The notes beneath the pieces are model-generated. The model was given only the letters and a program-made list of their open reading frames with translations. It was not told the origin of the DNA and searched no databases. The position numbers and the translations under genes are program-made. From contig CAWGAF010000001.1 of assembly GCA_963820495.1 (NCBI GenBank), positions 310,001 through 374,000 on the forward strand: 64,000 nucleotides of DNA. The letters are read 5' to 3'. Source of the stretch: JBBIPA01 sp963820495. Lineage in GTDB: Bacteria > Chloroflexota > Dehalococcoidia > GIF9 > UBA5629. Within the stretch, counting starts at the first letter, position 1, and each line of letters starts with the position of its first letter. Positions 35,604 through 44,024 of the stretch are shown here, one piece after another.

Positions 35604-35909
35604 TTAGCGCGTATATTTTCTCGCCTTCACTGTTACATGTTCTTTTTGTATGTTAAGCCTCGCAATAAGCTCATTAGCAAACTTGTGGGCATCTTGTTGC
35701 CTCTCAAAGAGCATTAGCGGGATGCCGTGCTTATTCTCGGTCTGCCCCTTAAACTCGGTGATATGTTTCTCGATGAAAGCTATCAGGTCTTCATTCCTTT
35801 CTGGTCCTAAGTCCTTAGTAATGTAAACTTCGTGAAAGGCCTTATAACTTGGAGTGAAGCCTTCTCTAGGTCGCCACTTATGTACTGTTTTTTCTGGATG
35901 TTCTTCCAT
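35604..35909 (-). CDS. Small protein of unknown function
   Basis: 101 soluble, charged residues behind AAAGGAG. The N-terminus (KTVHKWRPREGFTPSYKAFHEVYI) and the central helix (EDLIAFIEKHITEFKG) look like a compact alpha/beta domain. No motif I know. It stands alone between a methyltransferase and a dead transposase. Confidence 0.5.
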   Translation of the reverse strand: MEEHPEKTVHKWRPREGFTPSYKAFHEVYITKDLGPERNEDLIAFIEKHITEFKGQTENKHGIPLMLFERQQDAHKFANELIARLNIQKEHVTVKARKYTR

Positions 35910-35951
35910 ATTTCTCCTTTATTGACCTGCCGTAAATCATTGTACCACTTA

Positions 35952-36146
35952 TTACGTTATAGCTGTCATAGCATAGGCCATTAACATAGCCTCAGGAGCA
36001 GGCGGTCGGTAGTTAAGTGCACTATGTGGCATTGACCTGTGCTCCCAAAGACTATACAACTTGGATTAGAATTCTCTCTCAAATAACTTCAAAATACGGG
36101 TGTTTATGAACTCAGGATGTAATTGACACCATTTGCATGTTGTCAT
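35952..36146 (-). pseudogene. Transposase (rve integrase type) C-terminal remnant
   Basis: On the reverse strand from 36146 the frame reads CKWCQLHPEFINTRILKL, FEREF, a stop at 36066-36068, then SKLYSLWEHRSMPHSALNYR and PPAPEAMLM to TAA at 35952-35954. HSALNYRPPAPEA with a preceding W-x-H is the end of the DDE integrase domain of IS3/IS481-like transposases. The catalytic DDE part is missing. This is a fossil insertion sequence; ends and repeats are not visible. Confidence 0.65.
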
Positions 36147-36310
36147 GGAATTAGATGAAGGTCAACTGGTCAGAACTATAATTTAAGAAGCCGTACAACT
36201 ATCAGGGGTAGGTCATACTCACCATGATGAAATGATAAATGATATAATATATACAATCCAATTCACTACATAACTGCTCACTAGCTCAACTTAATGAAAC
36301 GGAGGTGTTT

Positions 36311-36643
36311 ATGGCTTTCAAATCAGCCTTTATTTACATGGCCCCAGATGCTAACCCCGAGGTACACAGGGCTAAAATAAAGACTTCAATGCTGGAATTA
36401 ACGATAGTGGTGATTCAGATGCAAAATTTTGACCAGGCAGTTGACGTTTGCAGAGCGCTGGTTCAGAGCGACGGAGTTCAGAATATCATTCTTTGCCCTG
36501 GATTCACGCACGAAGCAGTAGCGAAAATAAAAGAAACCGTTGGTGCTAATGTCTCTGTAGCCGTCGCCAGAGCCGACACACCCAATAATATGCTCGCGAT
36601 AGAGATTTTAACAAAGGAAGGCTGGTTCCCCAAGAATAATTAG
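36311..36643 (+). CDS. DUF6506 family protein
   Basis: 110 residues from the ATG at 36311, which has GGAGGTG upstream; a GTG at 36305 is part of that site. The N-terminus (FKSAFIYMAPDANPEVHRAK) and the central DVCRALVQSDGVQNIILCPGF are typical of this family of small alpha/beta proteins of unknown function. The region upstream (36180-36300) is AT-rich and probably holds the promoter. Confidence 0.7.
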   Translation: MAFKSAFIYMAPDANPEVHRAKIKTSMLELTIVVIQMQNFDQAVDVCRALVQSDGVQNIILCPGFTHEAVAKIKETVGANVSVAVARADTPNNMLAIEILTKEGWFPKNN

Positions 36644-36924
36644 GCTAAAAATCTCTAGAGAATAACCCCCAATAGTTATACCACTTCTCAAGTTAGTTCC
36701 ACAAGCACTTGGGCTTGCCCTTTTTCATGGATTGCCTTGGCATTTAGGGGTTAGCAAGGTTATAAAAGTTAATGTTTGTAAATGTAAGCAGTATGACCAT
36801 CATAATTCATCTTCTCAAGGAGAGAGGGGTTTGTATTCTTCTTAAAAGGGCTACGCCCTCTTAGATACCTCTGAGATTATCATATCACTGCCGCTCTTAA
36901 TGGTAGTTAAGGTAATCCCACCCG

Positions 36925-37173
36925 TCAAAACGGATTGCCCAATAATCCAATGGCAAAGATGGCATGAATTACAACAGACGCCCAGAATATCCACCAGATA
37001 TAGCAATGATACCTAAAAAAACGCTGATAGGCAGTGTATTTCATTAGTTTACCAGTCACCCTTGCTCCAGTCATACATCTACAAGATAATACTATCAGTA
37101 TACCGGCTACCAGGTTGATGATGCCCAGTACAAATATCAACCTAGAGGCTACTATCGATTGAAATATATCCAT
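36925..37173 (-). CDS. Small two-to-three-helix membrane protein
   Basis: 82 residues with hydrophobic helices around SRLIFVLGIINLVAGILIVL and WWIFWASVVIHAIFAIGLLG. A short cytoplasmic-type loop holds several Cys, Arg and Lys (CRCMTGARVTGKLMK). Possible haem ligands are H56 and H69. It lies 16 bases after the DOMON lipoprotein gene in the same direction and may be its membrane electron partner. Family not recognised. Confidence 0.55.
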   Translation of the reverse strand: MDIFQSIVASRLIFVLGIINLVAGILIVLSCRCMTGARVTGKLMKYTAYQRFFRYHCYIWWIFWASVVIHAIFAIGLLGNPF

Positions 37174-37189
37174 ATGTCCTCCCTATCAA

Positions 37190-37831
37190 CTAAAGTTCCA
37201 GTTCGCCATACCCGCGGTTGATATGTTTTGGGGTCAATGAGTCGTCTGAGCCATAAGCCCAAATAATTTTATTGACCCCTTTGGCAAGCGGCTTATCATA
37301 TTTATCGCCGGTATTAAGCGCCCGTTTGAATTCGATTATGGTGTAGCCATCCTCCTCCCTACCACCAAATTCAAGGACATCACTAGTACCACCAAGTTCA
37401 ATATCCGGTGGATGCGGGCCAAAATCGCCAGTGCTGAACAAATCATAAACAATAGCCTTCCCGTCTTTGACAAAACCAAACACAATGTCAGCATCTTTCA
37501 TGCGCGAGCCAGGTTGAACAGCCATTGCTACCCAGCCACTGGTCTTAGCCTTCATAGCAATATAGACATTTCCCCCATCGCTAGCCCAGTGTATCTCATA
37601 ATCGCCATATGTTTTTGTACCAGCATATTCCCCCATGTTGATAATACCATCAGCTACCCATTTACTAGCTAGTGGTAGTTGCGGAGCAGTTGGTACTGGC
37701 GGTAATGTCGGCGCCGGAACAGGTGCTGGTGCTCCACAGGATACACTGAAGACAAGCAATGACAGTAATACAGCAATACCCATCGCTGAAAAGCTTCCCA
37801 CTCCCACCTTATAACTCTTTCTAAAAGCCAT
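37190..37831 (-). CDS. DOMON-domain lipoprotein
   Basis: 213 residues. A lipoprotein signal ends in LLVFSVSC-GAP, followed by a Pro/Ala-rich linker and a DOMON domain (about 55-213): DGIINMGEYAGTKTYGDYEIHWASDG, GWVAMAVQPG, MKDADIVFGFV and YTIIEFKRAL. DOMON domains bind haem or sugars and often work with cytochrome b561-like proteins. A candidate Met haem ligand lies in GSRMKDADIV. It is followed by the small membrane protein, so an outward electron-transfer pair is plausible. Confidence 0.8.
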   Translation of the reverse strand: MAFRKSYKVGVGSFSAMGIAVLLSLLVFSVSCGAPAPVPAPTLPPVPTAPQLPLASKWVADGIINMGEYAGTKTYGDYEIHWASDGGNVYIAMKAKTSGWVAMAVQPGSRMKDADIVFGFVKDGKAIVYDLFSTGDFGPHPPDIELGGTSDVLEFGGREEDGYTIIEFKRALNTGDKYDKPLAKGVNKIIWAYGSDDSLTPKHINRGYGELEL

Positions 37832-37970
37832 TTAACTAACCTCCAAGACAATAATTATTGACAACCATATGCACCCGAGACTTCTACACTCCATTCTAAT
37901 GACAGAACAGATACAAGCGACGAGTCACGGGCGATTAGCGACGAACTCACGCCTAATGCCTTATGCCTAT

Positions 37971-38354
37971 TTAGTCCTCTTTGTGCATAAGGAGTTTATG
38001 TTCCTTCATCATGCACTTATCCATTACTACCAGCAGCCCTGCCTTATTAGCTTTAGCTGCGGCTTCCTTGTGGATAACACCTTCCTGCATCCAAACCGCC
38101 TTAGCCCCAATTTGAATAGCTCCTTCAACAATTGGCAGCACCTTGTTTGAGCTTCTGAATATATCTACAACCTCTACTTTTTCTGGTATCGAAAGAAGGT
38201 CGGGATAGCTGACATGTCCCGATATTTCCCCAGCATTAGGGTTTACCGGTATTACGTGGTAGCCGTGATGTGCCAGATAGTTAAAAACCAGGTGACTGGG
38301 TCGCTCCGAGTTGGGCGATGCTCCAACAACTGCTATGCTACGGTATTCTTTCAA
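37971..38354 (-). CDS. CoA-binding protein (YccU family)
   Basis: 127 residues, a Rossmann-type CoA_binding domain: SIAVVGASPNSERPSHLVFNYL, GYHVIPVNPNAGEISG, VDIFRSSNKVLPIVEGAI and AVWMQEGVIH. The C-terminus carries a DKCMMKEH motif common in this family. It starts with TTG at 38354 behind GGAGAAG. The exact role of free CoA-binding proteins of this type is not known. Confidence 0.85.
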   Translation of the reverse strand: MKEYRSIAVVGASPNSERPSHLVFNYLAHHGYHVIPVNPNAGEISGHVSYPDLLSIPEKVEVVDIFRSSNKVLPIVEGAIQIGAKAVWMQEGVIHKEAAAKANKAGLLVVMDKCMMKEHKLLMHKED

Positions 38355-38459
38355 AATCTTCTTCTCCAGTATGCTAGTCTCCTCTACAAATTTTAATCGT
38401 CATCTACCTGTCTCCCAACAGGTCATAACTGACATCGATTTCTAGTTTGCGGTATAGGA

Positions 38460-38810
38460 CTAAATCTCAACCAGTATATTATCACCCTCGATTTTTACCT
38501 TGTATGTAGCCAGTGACCTAGGAGATTTTAGTAACTTGCCCAACTTTGCAGCAAATCCAGTAAAGTTTGTCCACCGAATGACCTGACCGTTACTGAGATC
38601 AAACTGAGAGCTGTGCAGCGGGCAGGTAACCACAGTCCCCTCCAGTTTGCCCTGTGCCAAATTACCTCCAAGATGCGGGCAACGATTTTCCGCAGCGTAG
38701 TAATTATCGCTAACCCTAGCTAACAGGATCTCACGCCCAGCCGCATTTACTGCTTTCATTGCTCCATTCTTAAGTTCATCCTTTTTGGCAACTTGTACTA
38801 ATTCAGCCAT
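38460..38810 (-). CDS. Rieske [2Fe-2S] ferredoxin-like protein
   Basis: 116 residues from the ATG at 38810 with GGAGGGGG before it. The cluster ligands are Cys-Pro-His (RCPHLGGNL) and Cys-Pro-Leu-His (VTCPLHSSQFDL), the pattern C-x-H...C-x2-H. The second motif is the NirD/ferredoxin type rather than the disulfide-bearing bc1 type. It has no signal peptide, so it is a cytoplasmic electron carrier, probably for an oxidoreductase not visible here. Confidence 0.85.
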   Translation of the reverse strand: MAELVQVAKKDELKNGAMKAVNAAGREILLARVSDNYYAAENRCPHLGGNLAQGKLEGTVVTCPLHSSQFDLSNGQVIRWTNFTGFAAKLGKLLKSPRSLATYKVKIEGDNILVEI

Positions 38811-38945
38811 CAAACCCCCTCCGTAGATTTTTTTTACTAACCATTTTTACATTCCAATCCTTAGATTACTACGCTTCTTCTGTAACAAATAATAGGATGG
38901 ATACAAACAGCAAAAGTCACAAGCGACTAGTAGCGAACTTCTATC

Positions 38946-39410
38946 TTATTTACTGCTTCGGCTGCCCCGTGGTGGAATTATCAGCACTGGTGCCCGGGCA
39001 TGACGTGCCACCTTATCAGCCCCACTACCCATAGCCCAACGCGCTATCCCAGACCTCCCATGGGTACTCATGATAATCAGGTCTACATTATTCTCGCTGG
39101 AATAGTCCAGTATCTCATCGGCTGCTTTACCATGAGCCACGGCTACCTTAGCATTAACACCTTCACCGCCTAATTTATCACTTAATTTAATTAGATACCC
39201 CTTAAGCCAGTCCAAAAACTGCTTCTCCGCCTGTAATTCCCACTCACTTCCTAGAAGGCCACTGATTTCACCAGCTTGAGGTATAGGCTCTACCACACCG
39301 AACAAAACTACCTCAGAAACGTGACAGCCTGTGGCAATTGTCTTAACATGTTCCAGGCTGCGTTCAGAGACTTCCGAACCATCCAGTGGCGCCAGAATCT
39401 TTTGGTACAT
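38946..39410 (-). CDS. Universal stress protein
   Basis: 154 residues, UspA fold. The ATP-binding motif is complete: MYQKILAPLDGSEVSERSL at the start and IIMSTHGRSGIARWAMGSGADKV near the end (G-2x-G-9x-G-S/T type). It is the last gene of the long stress-gene run coming from 50.6 kb. Confidence 0.9.
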   Translation of the reverse strand: MYQKILAPLDGSEVSERSLEHVKTIATGCHVSEVVLFGVVEPIPQAGEISGLLGSEWELQAEKQFLDWLKGYLIKLSDKLGGEGVNAKVAVAHGKAADEILDYSSENNVDLIIMSTHGRSGIARWAMGSGADKVARHARAPVLIIPPRGSRSSK

Positions 39411-39464
39411 GCTATCCCCCTAACAAAGCAATTCTTAAAGGAAATCTTATTTTCAAATCCCTAT

Positions 39465-39782
39465 TTACTTCGTTTTCTTGATGACCTCCTCCACCCATTT
39501 CATAGCAGCGATCATAGTAGGGAAACCTGCAGTAGTCGTTGCCATCAGGACAGCGTGACGAACCTCGTCTGCTGACATGCCCTCTTCCAACGCTCGCCGG
39601 GCATGAGACCTCACTGCCCCCTCTGAATTAATGCCAATAGAGATGCCCAGCTTTATCAAGCGCTGACACTTCTTATCCAGAGGCCCCTGCTGGTTGCAGC
39701 TATCACCCAGCGCATCATAAGCCTGAGCTACTTTGGGAAACTGTTTTTTGAAATCCATATAGATTTCCGGTAAGTATGACAT
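39465..39782 (-). CDS. Carboxymuconolactone decarboxylase/AhpD-like protein without CxxC
   Basis: 105 residues with the all-helical CMD fold: LIKLGISIGINSEGAVRSHARRALEEG, MSADEVRHAVLMATTTAGFP. AhpD peroxidase proteins have a CxxC pair where this protein has SEGAVRSH, so the thiol redox site is missing. The only Cys are C29 and C39 further upstream. It may bind a ligand rather than reduce peroxide. It lies beside superoxide dismutase. Confidence 0.8.
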   Translation of the reverse strand: MSYLPEIYMDFKKQFPKVAQAYDALGDSCNQQGPLDKKCQRLIKLGISIGINSEGAVRSHARRALEEGMSADEVRHAVLMATTTAGFPTMIAAMKWVEEVIKKTK

Positions 39783-39811
39783 CGCGCACCTCCTAATTAA
39801 TATGAAAATCC

Positions 39812-40396
39812 TTATTTTATTCTGCTTTCTACAACACCCCAGTTTACGTTTTTGAAGAATGCTTCGATATAGTCAGCCCGCTTCAGCCCATAGTCAGTGA
39901 TGAAAGCATGTTCAAAAACATCCATGACTAAAATCGGAGCACAGCCAGCAAGATGGCCAGTTTCATGTTCATTGATCCACTGATTGATTAGCTTGCCAGT
40001 TAAATTGTCCTGATACAAGATTGTCCAGCCGATACCGCGCATAGTGCCAGTGCCTTTAAAATCCTTCTCCCAATCTTCATAACTTCCGAAGTCCGCCGCC
40101 ATTTTCTTGGTCAGCTTCCCTGCCTTGTCTAAAGCTGCCTTCCCACCCAGGTTTTCAAAGTAATATTCATGCAGCCGCATGCCATCAAACTCGAAACCCA
40201 TCCGCCGTTTCAACTCGGCATACTCTGGTGTGCCGATCTTGCCATCCTTTACCATAGCAGCCAGCATATCCATAAGCTTGTTGGTATTGGTAACGTAGCC
40301 ATTGTACAGAGTAAAATGGTTTTTTAGTAGCGTCTCGCTAAACCCCGCCATTCCGATTAGACTGCCATAATCCTTCGCCGTATAACTCACTGTCAT
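39812..40396 (-). CDS. sodB: Iron/manganese superoxide dismutase
   Basis: 194 residues. The four metal ligands are H27 (KNHFTLY), H76 (MRLHEYYF), D159 and H163 (MDVFEHAF). It converts superoxide to peroxide and oxygen. Fe or Mn cannot be fixed from sequence by eye. It is in a run with ferritin and AhpD-like genes, so oxygen defence of an anaerobe fits. Confidence 0.92.
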   Translation of the reverse strand: MTVSYTAKDYGSLIGMAGFSETLLKNHFTLYNGYVTNTNKLMDMLAAMVKDGKIGTPEYAELKRRMGFEFDGMRLHEYYFENLGGKAALDKAGKLTKKMAADFGSYEDWEKDFKGTGTMRGIGWTILYQDNLTGKLINQWINEHETGHLAGCAPILVMDVFEHAFITDYGLKRADYIEAFFKNVNWGVVESRIK

Positions 40397-40416
40397 TCCT
40401 CCTTTTAATTTTTTAT

Positions 40417-41250
40417 TTATGATTTTTTCAGCAGGTCGTTGAATACATCGAGGTGATAACGTTCATGGTCCCTTATTCGAGTAAGCAGTTTTTTCAAACC
40501 GGCATCGGTAACTTCCTTAGCAGCTCGGTCATACTTAGCAGCTACCTCTTTCTCAATTTTAATATCAGCCTTCAGCATATCAGCTACTTTAGCTGACTTA
40601 TCTACCTCGGTATGCTCAATCTTGGGACTGCTACCACCACCCACCATCTCCTCAGCCAACCAGCCCAGATGCTGCATTTCATTGACAGCCTGGTCCTGCA
40701 TCTCCTCCTTAACCTCTTCATCTTCTGCCATATATGAATGAAGCAGATATTGGAGAACCACAGTATATTCGTGTTCAATGCCCCAGTTAAGAATCTTGGT
40801 AACTTTGTCTTGTTTATTACCTCTCAGGTCTTTAGCACCTTCACGTTTCGATTTATCCACGAAGTGGGCAAAATCACCCTGGTGCGATTGTTCATCAGAC
40901 AGAATACGTCTTAAAGTCCGCTTTATCCTGGGATCATCAACAAGCTTAATGTGTTCTTTATATTGACTCATGGCACCCTCTTCCAATTGCACATCATTCT
41001 TCATCCAATTAGCCACTGCCTTGCCAGTCATAATCATCTTACCCCGTTTCAAGCTAGGCTTCCCTCCCAGTTCAACTATGGCTTCTGCCAGCAAGTCCAA
41101 GTGACGCATCTCCTCCCGGGCAATAGCCTCAATCTCACAAGCCATTTCACCTTCACCGATAGCATAAGCATGTGTCAGATATTGAATAATAGCACCATGT
41201 TCATCCTCAAGGTCCTGGTTGAGTAAAGCAATGATTTCCGCTTTTTTCAT
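40417..41250 (-). CDS. Double ferritin-like protein
   Basis: 277 residues made of two ferritin-like four-helix units (about 1-140 and 145-277). The first has E-x2-H pairs in EDEHGAIIQYLTHAY, REEMRHLDLLAE and DEQSHQGDF. The second has EHEYTVVLQYLLHSY, VNEMQHLGWLAE and DHERYHLDVF. Both di-iron sites look complete. This tandem form is a duplication of a bacterioferritin/rubrerythrin-like domain and may store iron or reduce peroxide. Confidence 0.85.
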   Translation of the reverse strand: MKKAEIIALLNQDLEDEHGAIIQYLTHAYAIGEGEMACEIEAIAREEMRHLDLLAEAIVELGGKPSLKRGKMIMTGKAVANWMKNDVQLEEGAMSQYKEHIKLVDDPRIKRTLRRILSDEQSHQGDFAHFVDKSKREGAKDLRGNKQDKVTKILNWGIEHEYTVVLQYLLHSYMAEDEEVKEEMQDQAVNEMQHLGWLAEEMVGGGSSPKIEHTEVDKSAKVADMLKADIKIEKEVAAKYDRAAKEVTDAGLKKLLTRIRDHERYHLDVFNDLLKKS

Positions 41251-41337
41251 TGAAACCTCCTTAGTATCTTTTTTCAGCTATCCCTTAATATGTCAGGTAA
41301 CATCTATCTCCGATTACCAATCAGAGTGCTGCAACTA

Positions 41338-41499
41338 TCAGCCAAGACGTATGACTCTACCAAGATATTTCTCAGGCTCCTGGTCAAAAGCCTTTTTACA
41401 ACCAACAGCACAGAAATAGTATTTCTGTCCTTTGTAATCGGAAGTTGCTGCTGCTTTCTTTTCATCGACCTGCATCCCACATACCAGGTCAATTGCCAT
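41338..41499 (-). CDS. YHS-domain metal protein
   Basis: 53 residues, start ATG 41499 with GGAGGTG upstream. The YHS pattern is complete: DLVCGMQVDEKKAA, YKGQKYYFCAVGCKKAF and PEKYLG, with the C-G-M and F-C-x3-C metal-binding cysteines. YHS proteins accompany copper and heavy-metal ATPases. It lies 27 bases after copA, so it is likely a copper chaperone or sensor of that operon. Confidence 0.85.
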   Translation of the reverse strand: MAIDLVCGMQVDEKKAAATSDYKGQKYYFCAVGCKKAFDQEPEKYLGRVIRLG

Positions 41500-41526
41500 A
41501 TCAAACACCTCCTTTACTATTTTTAT

Positions 41527-44022
41527 TTAAACGCCAGATCTGGCTGGCTTGAACCCTCGCAACCTTAATGAATTGGAAACCACTGTTATCGAACTGGCTG
41601 CCATGGCCGCCGCTGCCAACATGGGATTGAGAAATCCATACTCACCTAAGATAAAATGAGCTCCCGATGGAACCCCAGCATGTCCGAAAGCCAGATATAA
41701 TATACCAGCTGCCACTGGGATAAGAATGACATTGTAAGCAAAAGCCCAGAAGAGATTCTGTTTAATAGTCCTCATGGTACGCTTACTCAACGATATAGCG
41801 GTAACAATCCCCATTAAATCGCCTCTAATCAAAGTGATGGCACCGCTCTCCATAGCAATGTCCGTCCCCGTGCCAATAGCAATACCTACATCCGCCTGAG
41901 CTAAAGCAGGAGCATCATTAATGCCATCACCCACCATGGCCACCACTTTCTCCGCCTGCAGCTTCTTAACCTCATCAGCCTTATGTTCTGGCAATACCTC
42001 TGCCAGGACTCTATCAATGCCAGCCTCACGAGCAATAGCTTCAGCAGTACGCTTGTTATCACCAGTAATCATGACTGTTTCAATACCCATTTTATGTAAA
42101 GTTTTAATCGCCTCTTTAGCCTCTGGTTTAATTATGTCAGCCAGAGCAACAATCCCCTTAACCTGGTTACCCAGGCTCAAGAACATCACCGTTTTACCTT
42201 CGCCCAGCAACTTGTTAGCATCAGTCTCCAAAGCATCTAAAGAAACATTTCGTTCTTTCATCAGTCGAATGTTACCTAAAAGCAGCTTTTTGCCCTCTAC
42301 TACAGCCTCTACGCCATGTCCCGGTATAGCATTAAAATCTGAGGCATCAGATAGAGCTAGCTTCTTATCCAGAGCAGCCTTGGTTATAGCTTCACCCAAG
42401 GGATGCTCGGAAACATGTTCCACTGAAGCTGCCAGCCGCAAGACTTCATCATCAGCAAAGTTAGGCACAGCGACTATGCTTGTTACCACTGGCTCCCCTT
42501 TAGTCAGAGTGCCTGTTTTATCCAGCAGCACAGTCTTCACCTTATGAGCCGTCTCCAGGGCTTCGCCACTCCTGATGAGGACACCATTCTCAGCACCTTT
42601 ACCTGTGCCTACCATTATCGCAGTGGGAGTTGCCAAACCCAGAGCACAGGGACAGGCGATAATAAGCACCGCTACGAAATTCAACAAGGCATAGGTAAGT
42701 GACGGCAATGGGCCAGCAAAATACCAGACAATAAAAGTGATTATGGCAATGCCGATCACTATGGGAACAAAATAGCTGGCGATAACATCAGCCAAACGCT
42801 GAATTGGAGCTTTGCTGCCCTGAGCCTCATCCACCAGTCTGATTATACGAGCCAGCGTGGTATCCTTGCCTACCCTCGTCGCCTCAAACTGGAAGCTGCC
42901 TGTCTTATTAATGGATGCGCCGATAACCTCATCACCAACTTTTTTATCCACAGGCATGCTCTCTCCAGTAACCATGGACTCATCAACACTGGAATATCCC
43001 TGACGGATTATGCCATCCACAGGCACGCGTTCTCCGGGACGCACCACAATCAAATCTCCTACCTGAACATCATCAATCGAAATCTCCTGTTCTTTGCCAT
43101 TGCGGATAACCAAAGCACTCTTAGGACTAAGTTTAATAAGCTTCTTTATTGCCTCAGACGTTTGCCCCTTAGCCCTCGATTCCAGGAACCGCCCCAACAG
43201 AATCAAAGCGATAATTACCGCTGAAGTATCGAAATAGAGCCCCAGCTCGATATTGGCACCAGCAAACACATGGGGAAAGAAGACCGCAACCACGCTGTAA
43301 AAATAGGCAGCAGAAGTCCCCACCGCTATAAGGGTATTCATATCCGCAGTCCGATGTTTTAAAGCTCCCCAAGCTCCCCGGTAAAACCGCAGTCCTGCCC
43401 AGAATTGCACTGGTGTAGCCAGCACCCACAGCAAATAGTCCCTGCCAAGGAAAGTAGGCACCAGACCTAATGCCATGATTATGGCAGCGAGAACAGCAGC
43501 AAAGACGAACCTATTCCGTACCCCCCGAATCTCTCGCTGTGCTGCGGAAGCAACATCTTCCAGCGTCTCTGCTTCCGGTCCCAAATCGTAGCCAGCATCC
43601 TTCACCGCCTGGCGTAGCATAGCAAACTTGACTTCGTCAGTATACTCTACCGTAGCTTTTTCAGAGGCCAGGTTAACACTTACGGAAATCACTCCCGGCA
43701 CTTCAGATAACGCTTTCTCCACCCGGGCAACACAGGAAGCACAGGTCATACCGCTCACTGGGAAAATCGATTTCTTTGTGGCTATGCCATAGCCGAGCTG
43801 CGATATAGTTTCCTTAATTTTGGTGAGGTCTACTTTGGCAGGATCATACTCTATGGACACCTGCTCAGAGGCAAAGTTAACACTTGCCTGCTCCACACCT
43901 TGTGTCTCAGCCAGACTCTTCTCAATAGTAGCTGCACAGGTAGTGCAGGTCATGCCCGTTACATGAATACGGGCTTTGTCTAGCTTCTGAGTATCTGCCT
44001 TATCAATCTTACTAGTAACCAA
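41527..44022 (-). CDS. copA: Copper-exporting P1B-type ATPase CopA
   Basis: 831 residues. Two N-terminal heavy-metal domains carry GMTCTTCAATIEK and GMTCASCVARVEK. The membrane metal site is CPC in LIIACPCALGLATPTAIMVG, the phosphorylation site DKTGTLTKGEP, the nucleotide-domain HP motif SEHPLGEAI, and the hinge MVGDGINDAPALA. The CPC ATPase with N- and SS-type late helices is the Cu+ exporter class. It starts with TTG two bases after the fprA stop. In an anaerobe that may meet oxygen, Cu+ export protects Fe-S proteins. Confidence 0.93.
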   Translation of the reverse strand: MVTSKIDKADTQKLDKARIHVTGMTCTTCAATIEKSLAETQGVEQASVNFASEQVSIEYDPAKVDLTKIKETISQLGYGIATKKSIFPVSGMTCASCVARVEKALSEVPGVISVSVNLASEKATVEYTDEVKFAMLRQAVKDAGYDLGPEAETLEDVASAAQREIRGVRNRFVFAAVLAAIIMALGLVPTFLGRDYLLWVLATPVQFWAGLRFYRGAWGALKHRTADMNTLIAVGTSAAYFYSVVAVFFPHVFAGANIELGLYFDTSAVIIALILLGRFLESRAKGQTSEAIKKLIKLSPKSALVIRNGKEQEISIDDVQVGDLIVVRPGERVPVDGIIRQGYSSVDESMVTGESMPVDKKVGDEVIGASINKTGSFQFEATRVGKDTTLARIIRLVDEAQGSKAPIQRLADVIASYFVPIVIGIAIITFIVWYFAGPLPSLTYALLNFVAVLIIACPCALGLATPTAIMVGTGKGAENGVLIRSGEALETAHKVKTVLLDKTGTLTKGEPVVTSIVAVPNFADDEVLRLAASVEHVSEHPLGEAITKAALDKKLALSDASDFNAIPGHGVEAVVEGKKLLLGNIRLMKERNVSLDALETDANKLLGEGKTVMFLSLGNQVKGIVALADIIKPEAKEAIKTLHKMGIETVMITGDNKRTAEAIAREAGIDRVLAEVLPEHKADEVKKLQAEKVVAMVGDGINDAPALAQADVGIAIGTGTDIAMESGAITLIRGDLMGIVTAISLSKRTMRTIKQNLFWAFAYNVILIPVAAGILYLAFGHAGVPSGAHFILGEYGFLNPMLAAAAMAASSITVVSNSLRLRGFKPARSGV

Positions 44023-44024
44023 TT

